The position numbers and the translations under genes were made by a program. Below are positions 46,357-58,944 of a stretch of 64,000 nt of DNA, in pieces (the first letter of the stretch is position 1; every line of letters starts with the position of its first letter). This stretch comes from Ailanthus altissimus (Eukaryota; Streptophyta; Magnoliopsida; Sapindales; Simaroubaceae), in contig OX327703.1 in assembly GCA_946807835.1 (NCBI GenBank), positions 5,959,501 to 6,023,500 of the forward strand, read 5' to 3'. The notes beneath the pieces are model-generated. The model was given only the letters and a program-made list of their open reading frames with translations, ran no database searches and was not told the DNA's origin.

Positions 46357-48167
46357 TGTTGAGGATCTAATACACGTGGGTGTATGTATGTGCAATTGTG
46401 TTTATTGCCTAAAATACGTATCATATCTATATTAAACGTAGTGGAAGCATTTAAACATATAATAAATACAATAAATAAAATATATTAATCACATTAATAT
46501 ATAGTAGTGTTGAAAACTCACCTAAACATGTAACGTTATACCCATATATCCTTGGAGTCCGTATGAAGACCAACTCGTTGCCAGTTTTAGTCACCAACTC
46601 GGTAGGCTTCGCGAGCTAGAACAGCAACTCTATATACCAGCACGGGATTAACTCTTAACCCCAAAATGGCCGGTGGTGTGTATTCTTCATTTTCTCTAAA
46701 AGGATAAGGAAATGGAAATTGAAGCAATTCATAATTGCTTATTTTGGAACCAAAGAGAAAAATGAAACAATTTCATTTTTTTTTTCTTTCTTCTTTTTCT
46801 TCTTCTCTTTCTCGGCTCCATTTTTATTTTCTTTTTTTATTCCATTTTCGTTTCTTTCTCTCAGCACAAATACACACTCCCACCTTGCACACACATCTCA
46901 CAAATATATTTATTTCTAATATAAATATAATAATAATATAATATATTATATAATATTAATAATAATAAAGTAATATAATTGATGCCAACTATTTGGCACC
47001 CAAAATAAAATAATAATATAAAATAATGAGATATTTTAATTATTTAATAATTAAATAATCAATATGTGAAATGACCTTTTGCCCCTCAAGAATAGTTACC
47101 AAGTCTACACTCTAGTGAACCCCACCAAATCTTACACTTAGGTAAACTTAACCAAGAGTCCATAATGCGCCATGTGTCATTACACAATTAGTAAATAATT
47201 ATTGACTAATTGTTGTATTTAACACTTAAATACAGATACGCACGTATTCCCGTGATAGTGCTGGATATTGCTGAATTAAATAATTTAATCTGGCACACTG
47301 CCCTAGTGCACAATGAGTACACTCCATATTGCGGGACTCCCTAGGTCCATGCCCGATTTGTTAAATGGAACTATTCTATGAGTCTGTGAGTAATGCCCCA
47401 TGCACACATCACGGATATACAAATCAGCGCGTTGAACCATGCAAGTTGAGGTTACAATGCATACGTATAGTCCTTCCGTCATGATATCCAGGATTTGCAA
47501 GGATATAGATTATAACCGTCAAATCCCCTTGTGCTCATCCATGTTCTTTCTGTAGACTTGTATCTCACTGAACAACATGAGTAAACTCCTTTGCCATATT
47601 GTTCCACCCTGGCAGAAACTCTTTCCCAGGATTAATGCTTGTGGCCATAAGAACTTTTGAGATACAGTCTCAAAGCATCTGGATATCTAACTCCCTATGC
47701 GAGCTGACGGATCCCATATCTGTACACACTGGACTCCATAAGCATTGGACCATACCCAATGACACCCAGCGGTTACACTATGAAAGGTCTGTGATATGCG
47801 TGGAATAAAAGTATGGTGGATCACTTACAAGCCCACCATGGCACTTAGGTCAAAGGACCACATATACTACTCAACTTTAGAGGATCCTCCGTTGATGGCT
47901 TACATAACGTGTCTATCAGAGGCCCTTGTGAGTCTGTCCTATATCCAGTCCTAACTAGATACCCATATGTCAATGCAAGCTCCAAGCTCACTGTCGGCCA
48001 GGAATGACCATTTATACCCTATAGGTACGATATATGCCGATCTATATATAAGTATCCACCGACAGACCCTCATCGACAAAAATAGATTAGGGACAATTAT
48101 TTGAGAACATACTTGTGCAACTGACATTTCCTACCACCTGATTATAACTATGCAGTTACTAGTATAT
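46357..48167 (-). mobile_element. Copia LTR R5, 5'-truncated, 3' part of a fused LTR pair
   Basis: On the minus strand it begins inside the family pattern (ATATACTAGTAACTGCATAG) and runs to the true LTR end GATCCTCAACA. It is close to copy R1 (29247-30855) and shares its TATATAAATA-like and poly-purine stretches. GTAAC at 46352-46356 matches GTAAC at 53225-53229. Frames in it are not genes. Confidence 0.8.
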
Positions 48168-49505
48168 TGTTAAAAATCGAGTATGTGACATACGAGTGTA
48201 TATGTAATTTTAACAATTACTATACTTAGCGGAAACATGTTAACATATACACCTAATTGATAAGGGCAAAATTGTCATATATTTTCTCATGCTTTTATTT
48301 TGATATTTTATTGTTTTATGAGAATAGATGGCTATTTATGTGCTTTATTGTTAATTGAAGGGACTTGAATGAAATTTAAAGATTTGGTGACCTTATTTAT
48401 AATCACCAATTTTTTGAGCACTTATTAAAGCATAAATAGTTATAATTATTACTGGGAGATACTTATACTTTAGAGAGTACACCACAGTCTCGAAGACCGA
48501 CACTCTAGAACTTGTCTTTAGTTACTACTTGAGGCAAAATCCTAGGAAACACATGAATAGGGAAATGACATTAGGCCATCTTTGGACCGATTGAGCCTTT
48601 TCAGCCTACCGTTTAGCGTACATTTATCCTTAGTACCCTATTTTGAGCCTAATTACCCATTCTTTGGTTTAACCACATTACAAGCCCAAGACTTAAAGTT
48701 TACTTATCCAGAAATTTACCCGTAACACCATAAAACCTTGCATTTGCTTAGAAATACTCTTGAAAGGAAAAGGTTGTGGTGATATAAGAAAAATAAGTTT
48801 GAGTGGTATTTGTCAATCTAAGTTTGGGGGTATTCAAAAAAAAAAATAAGAAAATAAAGTAAAATAAAATACCCCAGCTTAAGAAAAATAAGAAATTCTT
48901 TGAAAAATAAAAGGTTGAAAAGAAGGATGGGAACACAATAAGTTTGAGGGAAGAGATAATACAAGGAAAAGATGATCAAGAGGTTTCTAGGTAAAATCTA
49001 AGTGTTCATAGTGAATTGAACTTCATATATTTATCCTTTTATCCCACCTTGACCCTAGCCTTATGTTACAAGCTAAGTAAAGTCCTAAATAGATCCCTAG
49101 ACATGTGATTTTCTACATTAGTGGAGAGTGGTAGTAAAGACAAGCTTATGAAAGTGTCATTATACAAATTAAATGCTGAGACATCATCTTTTCTGTACGA
49201 ACTAAAGTATAAAGTAAATCAAAGTATGGTTTTAGCTATTGCTTGTTGCTTTTACACACACACACATGGTGATTGTTTATGAGGAAGAATGAAAGCTAAA
49301 TAAAGATAATTTAGAATTGTTAATAGCTGTTTATCTACCTTAAGGATTTGTACTATTTCGTCAGCCTTTGAGACAATGATTTTGATTATCTTACTAGTTT
49401 ATTATATTTTGTTTTGTTTTGTTTTTATTTGTTAAATGAGTCAAGTATAACCCTTTGTTTCTCTCTTAAGTTTTATTTTATTGCTTAAGGACAAGTAAGT
49501 ATTTA

Positions 49506-49519
49506 AGTTTGGGGGAATT
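49506..49519 (+). promoter_or_regulatory. Polypurine tract of the gypsy element
   Basis: AGTTTGGGGGAATT lies immediately upstream of the 3' LTR start TGATAAGG, the site where plus-strand DNA synthesis is primed in such elements. Confidence 0.75.
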
Positions 49520-50881
49520 TGATAAGGCCAAAATTGTCATATATTTTCTCATGCTTTTATTTTGATATTTTATTGTTTTATGAGAATAGATGGCTATTTA
49601 TGTGCTTTATTGTTAATTGTAGGGACTTGAACAACATTTAAAGAAAGAATGCAAAATGAGCAACAACAGGGACTAAAATGCAAACTTTTCAAAGTATGTG
49701 TCCATCGCCCCAGCACTGGAACAGTGATCGAAATTAGAAAAATGACCTATTGAAGTCGCATCTGGTGCCCCAGCGCCAAACAGTCACCGCGCCCGCGATA
49801 TACCAGCGCCCCAGCGCCATCGTCCCACCGCGCTGGCGGTGAAGCCTTTTTCACGCGTCGCCCCAGCGAAAACTGCATAGCGCACTAGCGGTAGTGCGAG
49901 TCCTAGTCTGACAAGAATTGAGATTTTCAAGCTCATATCAATCCCTATAAAAAGCCACTCGATCCCAGCCTTCAAGAATCATCCAGAGAAGAACCTAGAG
50001 CAAGAAAAAGAGAATTTAGAGTAGGTCAAGAGCACCAAGAATCCAAAGCAACATCAATCAAGAGCAATTCGACGTCTACATTGGTTTGCAATTGATTGTA
50101 TCATGTTTTATTTTTATTTTTATTGCTGTGAGTTTCTTGTAGCTATGAACTAATTTATTTTCTAGGGTTAATATTTGAACTCAATATGTGCGCTTAATAG
50201 CCATATCTTTTTAATATTTAATAAACTTAGTCCTTTATTATTTAAATTACTTGTGTTTAATGCTTCAATATATCTAGCCAATATATGGTGAATGAGTTGG
50301 TAATATGTTGATAAACTCGGAAGAGGAATCAATATATTTAGACCTAGGTAATTTGATGCATGATTGTAGAGTAATATTCAATGTTGCATATGCAAGTTTC
50401 AACTTAGGATAGGAATATACCTAGTTGGCATGTATGATCAATAAGACCTAATCTTAATGAATCTTAGTTTATTATAAGTACCATAGGAATATAGGTATTT
50501 GATAAATTAAGGTATACTTGCATGACCTTGGAAGAGGCTTATGAATACATTAGCATCTTGATCAATAATAAAGACTAAGTGAGTTAAATATTAGAGAATT
50601 AATCATTAAAAAGCATATTGAGGGATAATATTAATCCTAAGTTTTCTCTACATTGCCATCACCCTATTCTCTTTGCATTGTGTTTTTGTTTTTATATTTT
50701 CTGCATTCATTCTTAAATTTTTATTTTTCTGAATAATTATTTGGAAGACATAATTTTAGTAATTGGTTAAAAAGAAGAAATTATCCCTGTGGGTTCGACA
50801 TCCGACTAATTAGTCCCTTTATTACTTGCATACGATAGTGTATACTTGCACTTAGTTATAAGATATAAAAATATCACATCA
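49520..50881 (+). mobile_element. 3' LTR of the deleted gypsy element
   Basis: 1362 bp, TGATAAGG...ATATCACATCA. It contains a GC-rich U3 block (49700-49880, repeated GCGCCCCAGCGCC-type words) followed by a CTATAAAAAG TATA box near 49945. Confidence 0.9.
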
Positions 50882-52741
50882 CTAATTTAACAAATTTAAC
50901 CACATATATCACATATATGCTAAAATATAACTATTATACAATAACTTATATATGATGAATAATTGTGTACATAAAATTAAAATGTAAAGAGCACTTACCT
51001 AATGAAGGTAGCTTTACAAAATTTTCAAGTCCTCCAACAATCCAATTGAAGAGTTCACCTCGAAGTGAATTGTTGAACAATTTTAGTTTTTGGTAGGATT
51101 ATGGAGCTAAAATAGTAGCTTAGTTTTACAATTTTAGCACATGTATTCAAACTCTTTTAACACAAATTATTTGATTCTTAAATGGAGATGGTAAACATTT
51201 ACATACAACTATTGTTTAAATGATGGAAACAATTTCCATAGATTAATTAATTTTAGCACAACTCTTGTCTACAATTACTAATCTCTATCTCTATTTTCAT
51301 TTATTCATTTTGATCCATTAATGAGAGAAAAATATGAAGAGAAGTTTCTTTTGCTTTCAACACTTGAAAAACACAAAACCAAAACTCTCTTGCTTACCTT
51401 GAATTGCTTAATCGTATCTTCTCCTTCAAAATGAATGAATAAATCAATTGTTAGCTAAAGTTTTTTATTTTTGTTATTCAACACTTTTTGATAAAATAAA
51501 AAAAAGTGCTCCACCAATTTAATTGTTGGTCTCCCACTTAAGATTAATTTATTAAGCACTAGAATAATGGTCACCTAAATAAATCATTACCTAACAAATA
51601 TAATTATTTTAATCATATTAGGTAAATAAATGGCCAACATCTAAGCCCCTCATTCTGTTAAAATACAATGACCATGATTAATATATATTATCATATTATC
51701 TAATAATATAATAATAATATCTAATTCAATTATTCAAACAATTTTAAATAATTACTTTTTACTTTATTAGTTTTTACTACCAATGTTAAATGGTAAAACT
51801 AAGGTACAATCAAATCATGGAACAAAGTTTGCCACTTGTCAATATCCTATTAATTAACAACTCTTGTTAATTGATTCAATGATGTATTTAGCAATTAAGT
51901 TTTGACAAATGCACATCCCAAGGAATCCCGAAATAATTATTTTGTTTTGCTGAAATTTATGGGATCGAATTATTCAATCCAATCCGCTACCCTAGTGCTC
52001 AACGAGTACACTTCATATTGTAAGACTTTCTAGGTCCACACCTAATTTTTCATATGGAGCTTCTCCACACATCTGTGAACGATACCTCACACACACGTTA
52101 TGGATATTACAAATCAGCGCGTTAGACTATACAAGTTGAGGTTATTGCATATTTGTATAATCCCTCCATCAAATATACCCTGGAAGAGCAGAGATATAGA
52201 TCATCACCGTCAAATATCTATTTGGTCAACCATCAACTTATCTCCAGATTTATATTTCCTTAAACAATATCCACAAACACTTTTGTGATATTGTTTATCC
52301 CTTCAGAATATATTTTCCAAGGTTTATGCTTGTGGCCACAAGACTTTTTGAAATATAATCTTGGAGCATCATGATATACAACCTACTCATATGAGCTGAT
52401 GGATCCCATATCTACGCATACTGGATTCTATGAGCATCAGACTATGCCTAGCGACACACAACGGTCAAACCATGAAAGGTATCTGACATGTGTGGAACTA
52501 AAGTATGGTGGATCACTCATAAGCCTACCGTGGTGCTCAAGTCAAAGGACTACAAATACTACTCGATTGAGAAGACCTTCAATTGACGGCTTTATGAGAT
52601 GTCTATTGGAGGTCTTTGTGAGTTTGTTCAATATCCAGTCCTCACTGAATACCTGTATGTCTATACGAGCTTTCACTAAACTCATAGTTTGCTAAGACTA
52701 ACCATCTAGACTATCTAGATATAGACATACATTAAATAAGA

Positions 52742-52903
52742 CGAACCAATAAAGGCCTATAAGGCGTCTATGAGATAGGAGTGGGGTTTTGATTTCTTGG
52801 GGGCGCAGGTAACCTGAGAATTGTGTGTTGGGACACTAGTGGCTATGAGTGTCATCCAATGGGTGGACTAAGGCATTAGTAGGTCCCACATACTCTAACA
52901 TAT
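52742..52903 (+). mobile_element. Possible degraded SINE inside LTR R6
   Basis: About 160 bp foreign to the LTR family, with GTTTTGATTTC (a decayed GGTTCGATTCC box B), GGGGGCGCAGGTAACCTGAG and AGTAGGTCCCACATACTCTA. It also coincides with a missing LTR segment. Different in body sequence from the units at 34846-36567. Confidence 0.4.
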
Positions 52904-53224
52904 ATTTTCAGGTCTATGTCCCATTACAGACAAGGCTCTAACTCTTGGATCTTCGCTGAATATTATAACCAGTTAACACTTAGTTGTGCTAATATTTAGC
53001 ATTTATATCTCTCAGCGTGGTTAACTATAGGTCCTTATCTAAACACCTTTAGATTTGATCTAAACTCCTTTATATTTGATCGAACTCATTCAGATCATAC
53101 AATATCTATAACATTACATTGCATAGTACCATATTAATAGGCATTAGCGATTTAATGAGAATGTACACTTATGTAAATCCAGTATTGTACATTCAGGTAT
53201 GACACGTAAGCACGAATCCTAATA

Positions 53225-55096
53225 GTAACTACTAATCACTTATTGAATAAAGTTATATCGAAAACCATTCCTCCAGTTCTATATGAGATATGATTTTGAA
53301 GGAAATCAAGTCTTAAGTAGATTAAGATTTGGGATTGTCCTGAACTTGTACCCAAGAGCTACAAGTATCAGTTCATTTTGTATCCCATGTAATTTATGGG
53401 ATACTAGCTCTATAATCCAGAGGAGTGAAACATTGTTCATTCCTCGTTATGCCATATTCCAAGAGAAAGAGTTTCTCATAGATCTTAGGAATTATAGAAA
53501 GATTAAACTTGGTGAAGTCAATCTAAAATTATATAAAGCTATAATGGAACTTTATACTCAATTAAGTGACATATCAATAACACACTCTTCTCGTAGGTCT
53601 GAAAGGATATTAAGGCCACCTGTTAGGTATGTTAGATACCTAAAGGTGCCCTTGGTGTTTTCTTATTTGAAAAAAATAATCCTTTGACCTATTAAAAAAT
53701 AATGTTGGACATTGATTCAGAAAAATGGTAAGATTCCATGAAATCTGATATTGACTCTATACATGATAATCAAGTTTAGGACTCAGTTGTGCTTCCAGTA
53801 GGAAGTTTTCCTATTTACTGTAAATGAGTTTACACAACGGACATATGGGTTCAATTTAAAGATGGAGACCTTCTAAGCTCGACTAGTGAAAAAGGTTACA
53901 TTCATAGATCTGGAATCGTCAAGGAGGAAGCCTTTTCACCAGTAATCATGCTTAAGTCAATCCGAATTTTATTGGCTATTACACTTTACTTGATTCTTCA
54001 TTTTAACAAAGAAATCAGAGAGTTTGGTTTCATTTAAAACGAAGAGAAAACATATATATTCAGAAAAGATGGTAGGAGCATAATTATCTTTCAAGTTCTC
54101 TACGTGGAAGACATATTCAATGTTGGAAATGACATTGATATGTTGCAAGATAGTCAAATATGAGTTATCTAAATAAGAACTTCTCCATGAAAGATTCCAT
54201 AAAAGCTTCCTATATACTAGCTATAAAGTATTATAGAAATAAAGCTATGAGATTGACAGGACTATCACAATCTTTGTATATAGAGAATGCTCTTAAAAAG
54301 AATAACTTTAGTAACTGTGAGACAGTTAATGTAATTTTCAAACATGGTATTCATCTTTCTAGAAGGATTTATCATTGGTAAAAAGATAAAAATGTTAGAA
54401 TGTCTAACATACTATGTTCATCAGATAGAGATAGTTTGATATATGTCATGTTATATACAAAACCTAGATTTGGATGACTATAAGTGTTACGAGCGAGTAT
54501 CAGTCTGATCTAGTTCATGACCATTAATTGAGCTTGAAACATATCTGAAATGCCTGAGTGGTACAGAGGTAAATTTCTAACTCGTGGAGAAAGTTACTTA
54601 TGTATGACAGGAAATATAGACTTGGACTTCTAGTTTCATCTGGATGATAAAATGTTTACATCTAGTTATACATTTCTTCTCATCAAGACCATAGTTAGTT
54701 AATAATGCAATATAAATATCTATAGCTGATTCTACCTTAGAGGCAAAATATGTTGCGGCTTGAGAAGCCTGCAAAATAAGTTCTGTGGATATATAAGTTA
54801 GTTGTAGAGCTTAGAAAAGTTTCAAGCTCACTGGATCCTATCCCACTAAATACAATAATAATGAGACAATTACTTAAGCCAAGAAGCCATAAGGCATACC
54901 AGAATTTTGATCATGTGGACTCTGAATACCATATAATTAGAAAGTTCTTCGCTATAAGAGATGTAATAATATCTAGAAAATATTCCATGAATAATATAGC
55001 AAACACACTAACTAAAGCCTTAACTTTTAATGTAATTGAAAAATACATGGAGACGATTGGTATTAGATATCATCGTGAATTCTGGGAAGTGACAGT
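53225..55096 (+). pseudogene. Copia integrase end, RT and RNase H relic (element C-D, second half)
   Basis: Continues the frame lost at 46351. HLLNKVISKTIPPVLYEI (53240-53290) matches the YLLNRVPSKxVxxTPYEIW block after integrase. AIFQEKEFLIDL and SSRRSERILRPPVRYVRYLK (53450-53640) are the linker. DIDSEKW and EEAFSPVIMLKSIRILLA (53905-53975) open RT. YVEDIFNVGNDIDML (54100-54140) is the catalytic YVDD block with the first D changed to E. SMKDSIKASYILAIKYYRNK and GLSQSLYIENALKKNNF follow. RNase H ends with PRSHKAYQNFDHVDSEYHII and NIANTLTKAL (54880-55030). Many stops; not functional. Confidence 0.85.
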
Positions 55097-57250
55097 TGTT
55101 AGAACTGGTGCTTACGTGCCATTCCAATATTGTATGAATATTAATATTTAATATTTATACAATAACCATGTTGTAAAAAACCATTAATATTAAATATAAT
55201 GGTAAGATGCTTGTAACACTTCAGACATTGTATGATCTCAAGGAGTTCGGATCTGGTTTAAATGAGTTTAAACTAGGGCTAAGAGTAAGTTACGTTGAGA
55301 GTTATAATTGCTAAGAGTTAGCACTGCCAAGAGTTAGCAGGTTATAAGAGTCAGTGAATTCTAAAGAGTTAGAGCCTTATCTGAAATGGGATAAAGACCC
55401 AAGGGTATACTAGTAATGACGTAGTTGTAAAGGTTGCAAAAAGTGCTAAGAAATGTCACTGTGAAAGTGTATTTTCAAACGTTATATTCCTGATCTATTT
55501 TCACTAATGTGGGTCTATCGGTGGGAATCTTATTTAATATAAATTGGTATATGTCTATATCTAAATGGTTCATATAGTGAGTTTTAGTAAACCATGAGTA
55601 GAGTGGAAGCCTGTATAGATATGCGGGTATTTAATGAGGATTGGAAACTGAACAGGCTCAATTAAGATCTCCAATAGACATCTCTAAAGCCATCAATGAA
55701 TGATTCTTTCGAGTTGAATAGTATTCATGGTCCCCAGACCTGAGCACAAAAGTAGGCTTGAGAGTGATCCACCATACTTAGGTTCCACACATATCAGAGA
55801 CCTTTCATGATTTGACCACTAAGTATGATCCGATACTCTTGGAGTCTAGTGTGTGTAGATATGGAATCCTTCAACTCATATGTATGAGTAGTATATCTAG
55901 ATGCTCCAAGATTATGTTCTTAAAAGGTTTATGGCTATAAGTAATATACCCAAAAAAATGTTTCTCGTGTAAGAATCACTATTGTAAAAGTGTTAGCAGA
56001 TATTGTTTATGGAAATACGAATCTAGAGATAACATCTTGGGTTGAACATGTGGAGACTTAACGGTGAAGATCTATGTCTCTACTCTTCTAGGATATAAAT
56101 GACTGAGAAATTATACGAATATGTATTAACTTTAACTTGTATGGTTCAACACATTTTTTTATATTTCCATAATGTGTGTAGGGCATCATTTATAGACTAA
56201 CGGAAGAGTTTTGTAAGCAAAAATAGGTGTGAACCTAGGGAGTCTCACTATATGAAGTGTATTCGTTGTTCACTGAAGTAGCACACCAGATTGAATAGTT
56301 CAATCTGGGAAGTTCTAAAAAAATGAAATTATTTTAGGGTTTCTCGTGGAGATCGTAAGGTTTAAGTGTTAAGTCCGAGTTCTTGGCAAGTGGGACTTAC
56401 TACTTTTACCTTTCCATTGGATGCCACATGTCATGCCATTAATTTGTTAGGCATTACACATGACATGATATTATTAGCTATTTTTAATTATTAATTGTTA
56501 ATAGTTAAATATTGCTAAATGAATAAATTGCAAATGTTGCAAATTTATATATAAAATTTGGCCATTTTCTAAATTGATAACAATAAACAAAAAGGTGGCT
56601 AATGTTTATGCTTAAAGAAGCATAAAGTGGCAACATTTGAATTGTAAAATCTCTTTTATCCTCATCGTGCTCATTCAATGAGCAAGACATAGCTTAAAGC
56701 TAATTCTTAAAGAATTGTCATGCTTAAAGTGTAAGCATGCGGTGGCTTAATGGTACAAGCATTTGGCCACAAATTGTGATTACGATTCGGCCAGCTATAC
56801 CACTTTGCCACTAAGCTAAATTGAATGCATGAAATGGCTAATTTTATGCTTTAAATTTAGAAGCCACAAGTTGCATTTTAATTGGCAAAGATGGTTGTAA
56901 TCTTAAGCTATAACGGGCACCATAATTCATTAGTAAGAAGAAAAGTGAAAGTAAAATATTATATGGGTTTTTAGAAACAAGTAAACATGAGCTATATTAC
57001 TTAGAGGTCTGAGAGATAATTCTAAAGTAAGAGTTGCTTTAACCAAAATATTTTAACGAGTAACAAAGCTATCATTCTACCTTAAAGAATCCCACAGATT
57101 CCTCGACTAAAACTGCACAAAGCACTATTCGAGCGTGAGTTCTTTAATATTTTACCAGTGTTTTGAAATATATATTTAAATTTCACTTCTTTTAAGTATA
57201 GATGTGTGATAGATAATTAAATTAAAATGTACACGCTTTTCCAACGCACA
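55097..57250 (+). mobile_element. Copia LTR D, 3' LTR of element C-D
   Basis: Starts TGTTAGAACTGGTGCTTACG just after the RNase H end and carries all family landmarks. The right end is approximate (near ACGCACAACGCAC). Together with LTR C it delimits a copia element of about 15.5 kb including its insertions. Confidence 0.75.
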
Positions 57251-57479
57251 ACGCACTTTTATAATCTTCCACTAAAAAGGTAATCGACAATGGCTCGGTG
57301 TCCCGAGTCAATGTTTTGTATTCTAAACCCAAATAAGGGTAAGCTATATCTATTATTTCCACTGCCTTAACTTGATTAATTGTACATTTTAATAAGAATG
57401 TATGGGTTCTTATATGTATTATTTTTAATTTATAAGTTTTAAGTCTTTTGGCGTAACGATAATAGAAATCAAATGGAAA
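57251..57479. other. Unassigned AT-rich sequence between LTR D and a gypsy LTR fragment
   Basis: No coding frame or recognised motif. It could be continuing sequence of the older gypsy host element. Confidence 0.3.
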
Positions 57480-58214
57480 TAGAATGAGAAACTAAGAATG
57501 AAGGCTAGCTCCGTGGTACTCATAATTTAATGTTGGGGTGCTGAAGTCAGAGATTTCAATGCTATAATGCTTAAAAATGCAACACCACGGTGCTCAATTG
57601 AATCATAAAAGAACAAATTTAGGTCTCAATGCTGTGGCACTCAAGTTAGAGAGTCCAGAGCCACAGTGACCAAAAGTCAATGCTATGGCACTCATGCGAT
57701 AAAAGAGAAATCCAAATCAGACTTGAACTTGATACTACCCTACTTTGAAGCCATGTAACTTATACATAAAAGACTTTTAAAGCTAGAAGCATAGACCAAA
57801 AGAGAGAACATAAAAGAGAACAAGTTTTAGAGAGTTTAGATCATGAATTAAAAGTTGAAGCCAGGATTCAACTGCAAGTTAGAGAGAAGAAGTGCTCAAT
57901 TAAGACATTAATCTGTGTTTTCTTCTTCTCTTACTTTTATTTTTCATTTTTCTTCATTATGTCTATCAATTTATGTTCTAAAACCCTAGTTTTCATCATG
58001 AGCTAATTTTTTATATCTAGGGTTACAGCTTTGAGCTTGATATGTGATTAAATTCAAGTTCTTTTCTTATTTTTATGAAATTAATAGTAGAATTGTTCTA
58101 TTATTTTATACTTTATACTTTTTTAATTACTTGATCACTAATTAGATTATTGTTATAACCTTAATGAACTTGACCGAGGAATTTAGGTGTTGGCCTTGAA
58201 TAATTTGATATACG
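57480..58214 (+). mobile_element. Gypsy-like LTR fragment
   Basis: A block of CACGGTGCTCA and GCTGTGGCACTC-type words is followed by a purine-rich leader and by AACCCTAGTTTTC and TAGGGTTACAGCTTTGAGCT text. This is the same layout as the LTR at 49520-50881 (GC block, leader, TAGGGTTAATATTTGAACTC) but with diverged sequence. It is cut by the Sirevirus-like LTR. Confidence 0.45.
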
Positions 58215-58868
58215 ATCATAGTGTAGTAGAACTGTAGCAACGGTCAAATCACTGTAGCTGCACTATAGCAACGGTAATACACTGTAGTAGTATTGTAGCA
58301 ATGGCTAATTTTTTGGCTCCTTATAAATACATTAGTCATTTAAAGCTCTTCACAAATTGAAAACATCATATATCAAATTGAGAGCGTCATTGTTCTTACA
58401 CCTTTATATTAGCTCTTTTGGGAGTTTAAAATCTTTTTGTATTCGTTATAATTCTTGTATTGAGTTTATTTAAGTGTTTGTGGAAAATACTTTGAGAGTA
58501 GAGTGATTACTCTTTTATTGTAAGGATTCAATTGGTACATTGGAAACTAATTTATTGTAGAGATTTCTTGACATCTTGGAAGTTAAGTGTATTGACTCTT
58601 GACATTGGTTTAAGGCAAGCTAGTGGAATCTTCAATGCAAGTTGCTTGAGGCACGAATGTAGGCCTTGTGGAGTACCGAACCACATAAACATCCGAGTGC
58701 AATTCTCTATCCCTCACTCTCTTTATTTGCCCATTTTAGTTATCATCCTATGCCTATTTATTACAATTTATTTGTTTGTTAAATTTGTTTACATTTTAAA
58801 TAATTTCATAAATTATTCATATTAGTGCAACAATTTTTAAATTACCCAATTCACACTCCCCCATCTTG
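58215..58868 (+). mobile_element. 5' LTR of a Sirevirus-like copia element
   Basis: Begins near TGTAGTAGAACTGTAGC, with repeated CTGTAGCAACGG words. It has a CTTATAAATAC TATA box near 58320 and ends in the CACTCCCCCATCTTGGGTTG-type block typical of this group, before a primer-binding site. The 3' LTR is not in the window. Confidence 0.75.
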
Positions 58869-58891
58869 GGTTGCCTATCTAAAATTTGCAT

Positions 58892-58908
58892 TTGGTATCA
58901 AAGTCTCG
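58892..58908 (+). promoter_or_regulatory. Primer-binding site of the Sirevirus-like element
   Basis: TTGGTATCAAAGTC matches the initiator tRNA-Met site (TGGTATCAGAGC) with one change, about 25 bp after the LTR. Confidence 0.7.
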
Positions 58909-58944
58909 TTCTTTAGAAAGGACTTAATTATTTTAGAGAGATCC

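Larger units (their letters stand above)
48258..50881 (+). mobile_element. Internally deleted Ty3/gypsy element with 5-bp target duplication
   Basis: Flanked by CTAAT at 48253-48257 and 50882-50886. It starts TGATAAGGGCAAAATTG, but only about 130 bp of the 5' LTR remain. Then 48390-49519 is 3' internal sequence with several AAGTTTGGGGG-like tracts. The last (49505-49519, AGTTTGGGGGAATT) is the polypurine tract directly before the complete 3' LTR (49520-50881). No coding region survives. The 3' LTR is the same family as the solo LTR at 23449-24824. Confidence 0.88.
48168..53224 (-). mobile_element. Copia LTR R6, full length, split by a gypsy element
   Basis: On the minus strand it starts TATTAGGATTCGTGCTTACG (TG changed to TA) at 53224 and ends CGATTTTTAACA at 48168. 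Its own length is about 2.4 kb after removing the gypsy insertion 48258-50886. It abuts R5 directly with no internal region between. A foreign-looking segment of about 160 bp sits at 52742-52903. Confidence 0.75.

Noticed and set aside
46719..46941. Two overlapping phenylalanine/serine-rich frames
   Set aside because: They translate a pyrimidine-rich tract of a copia LTR that is also present, as purines, at 30300-30440.
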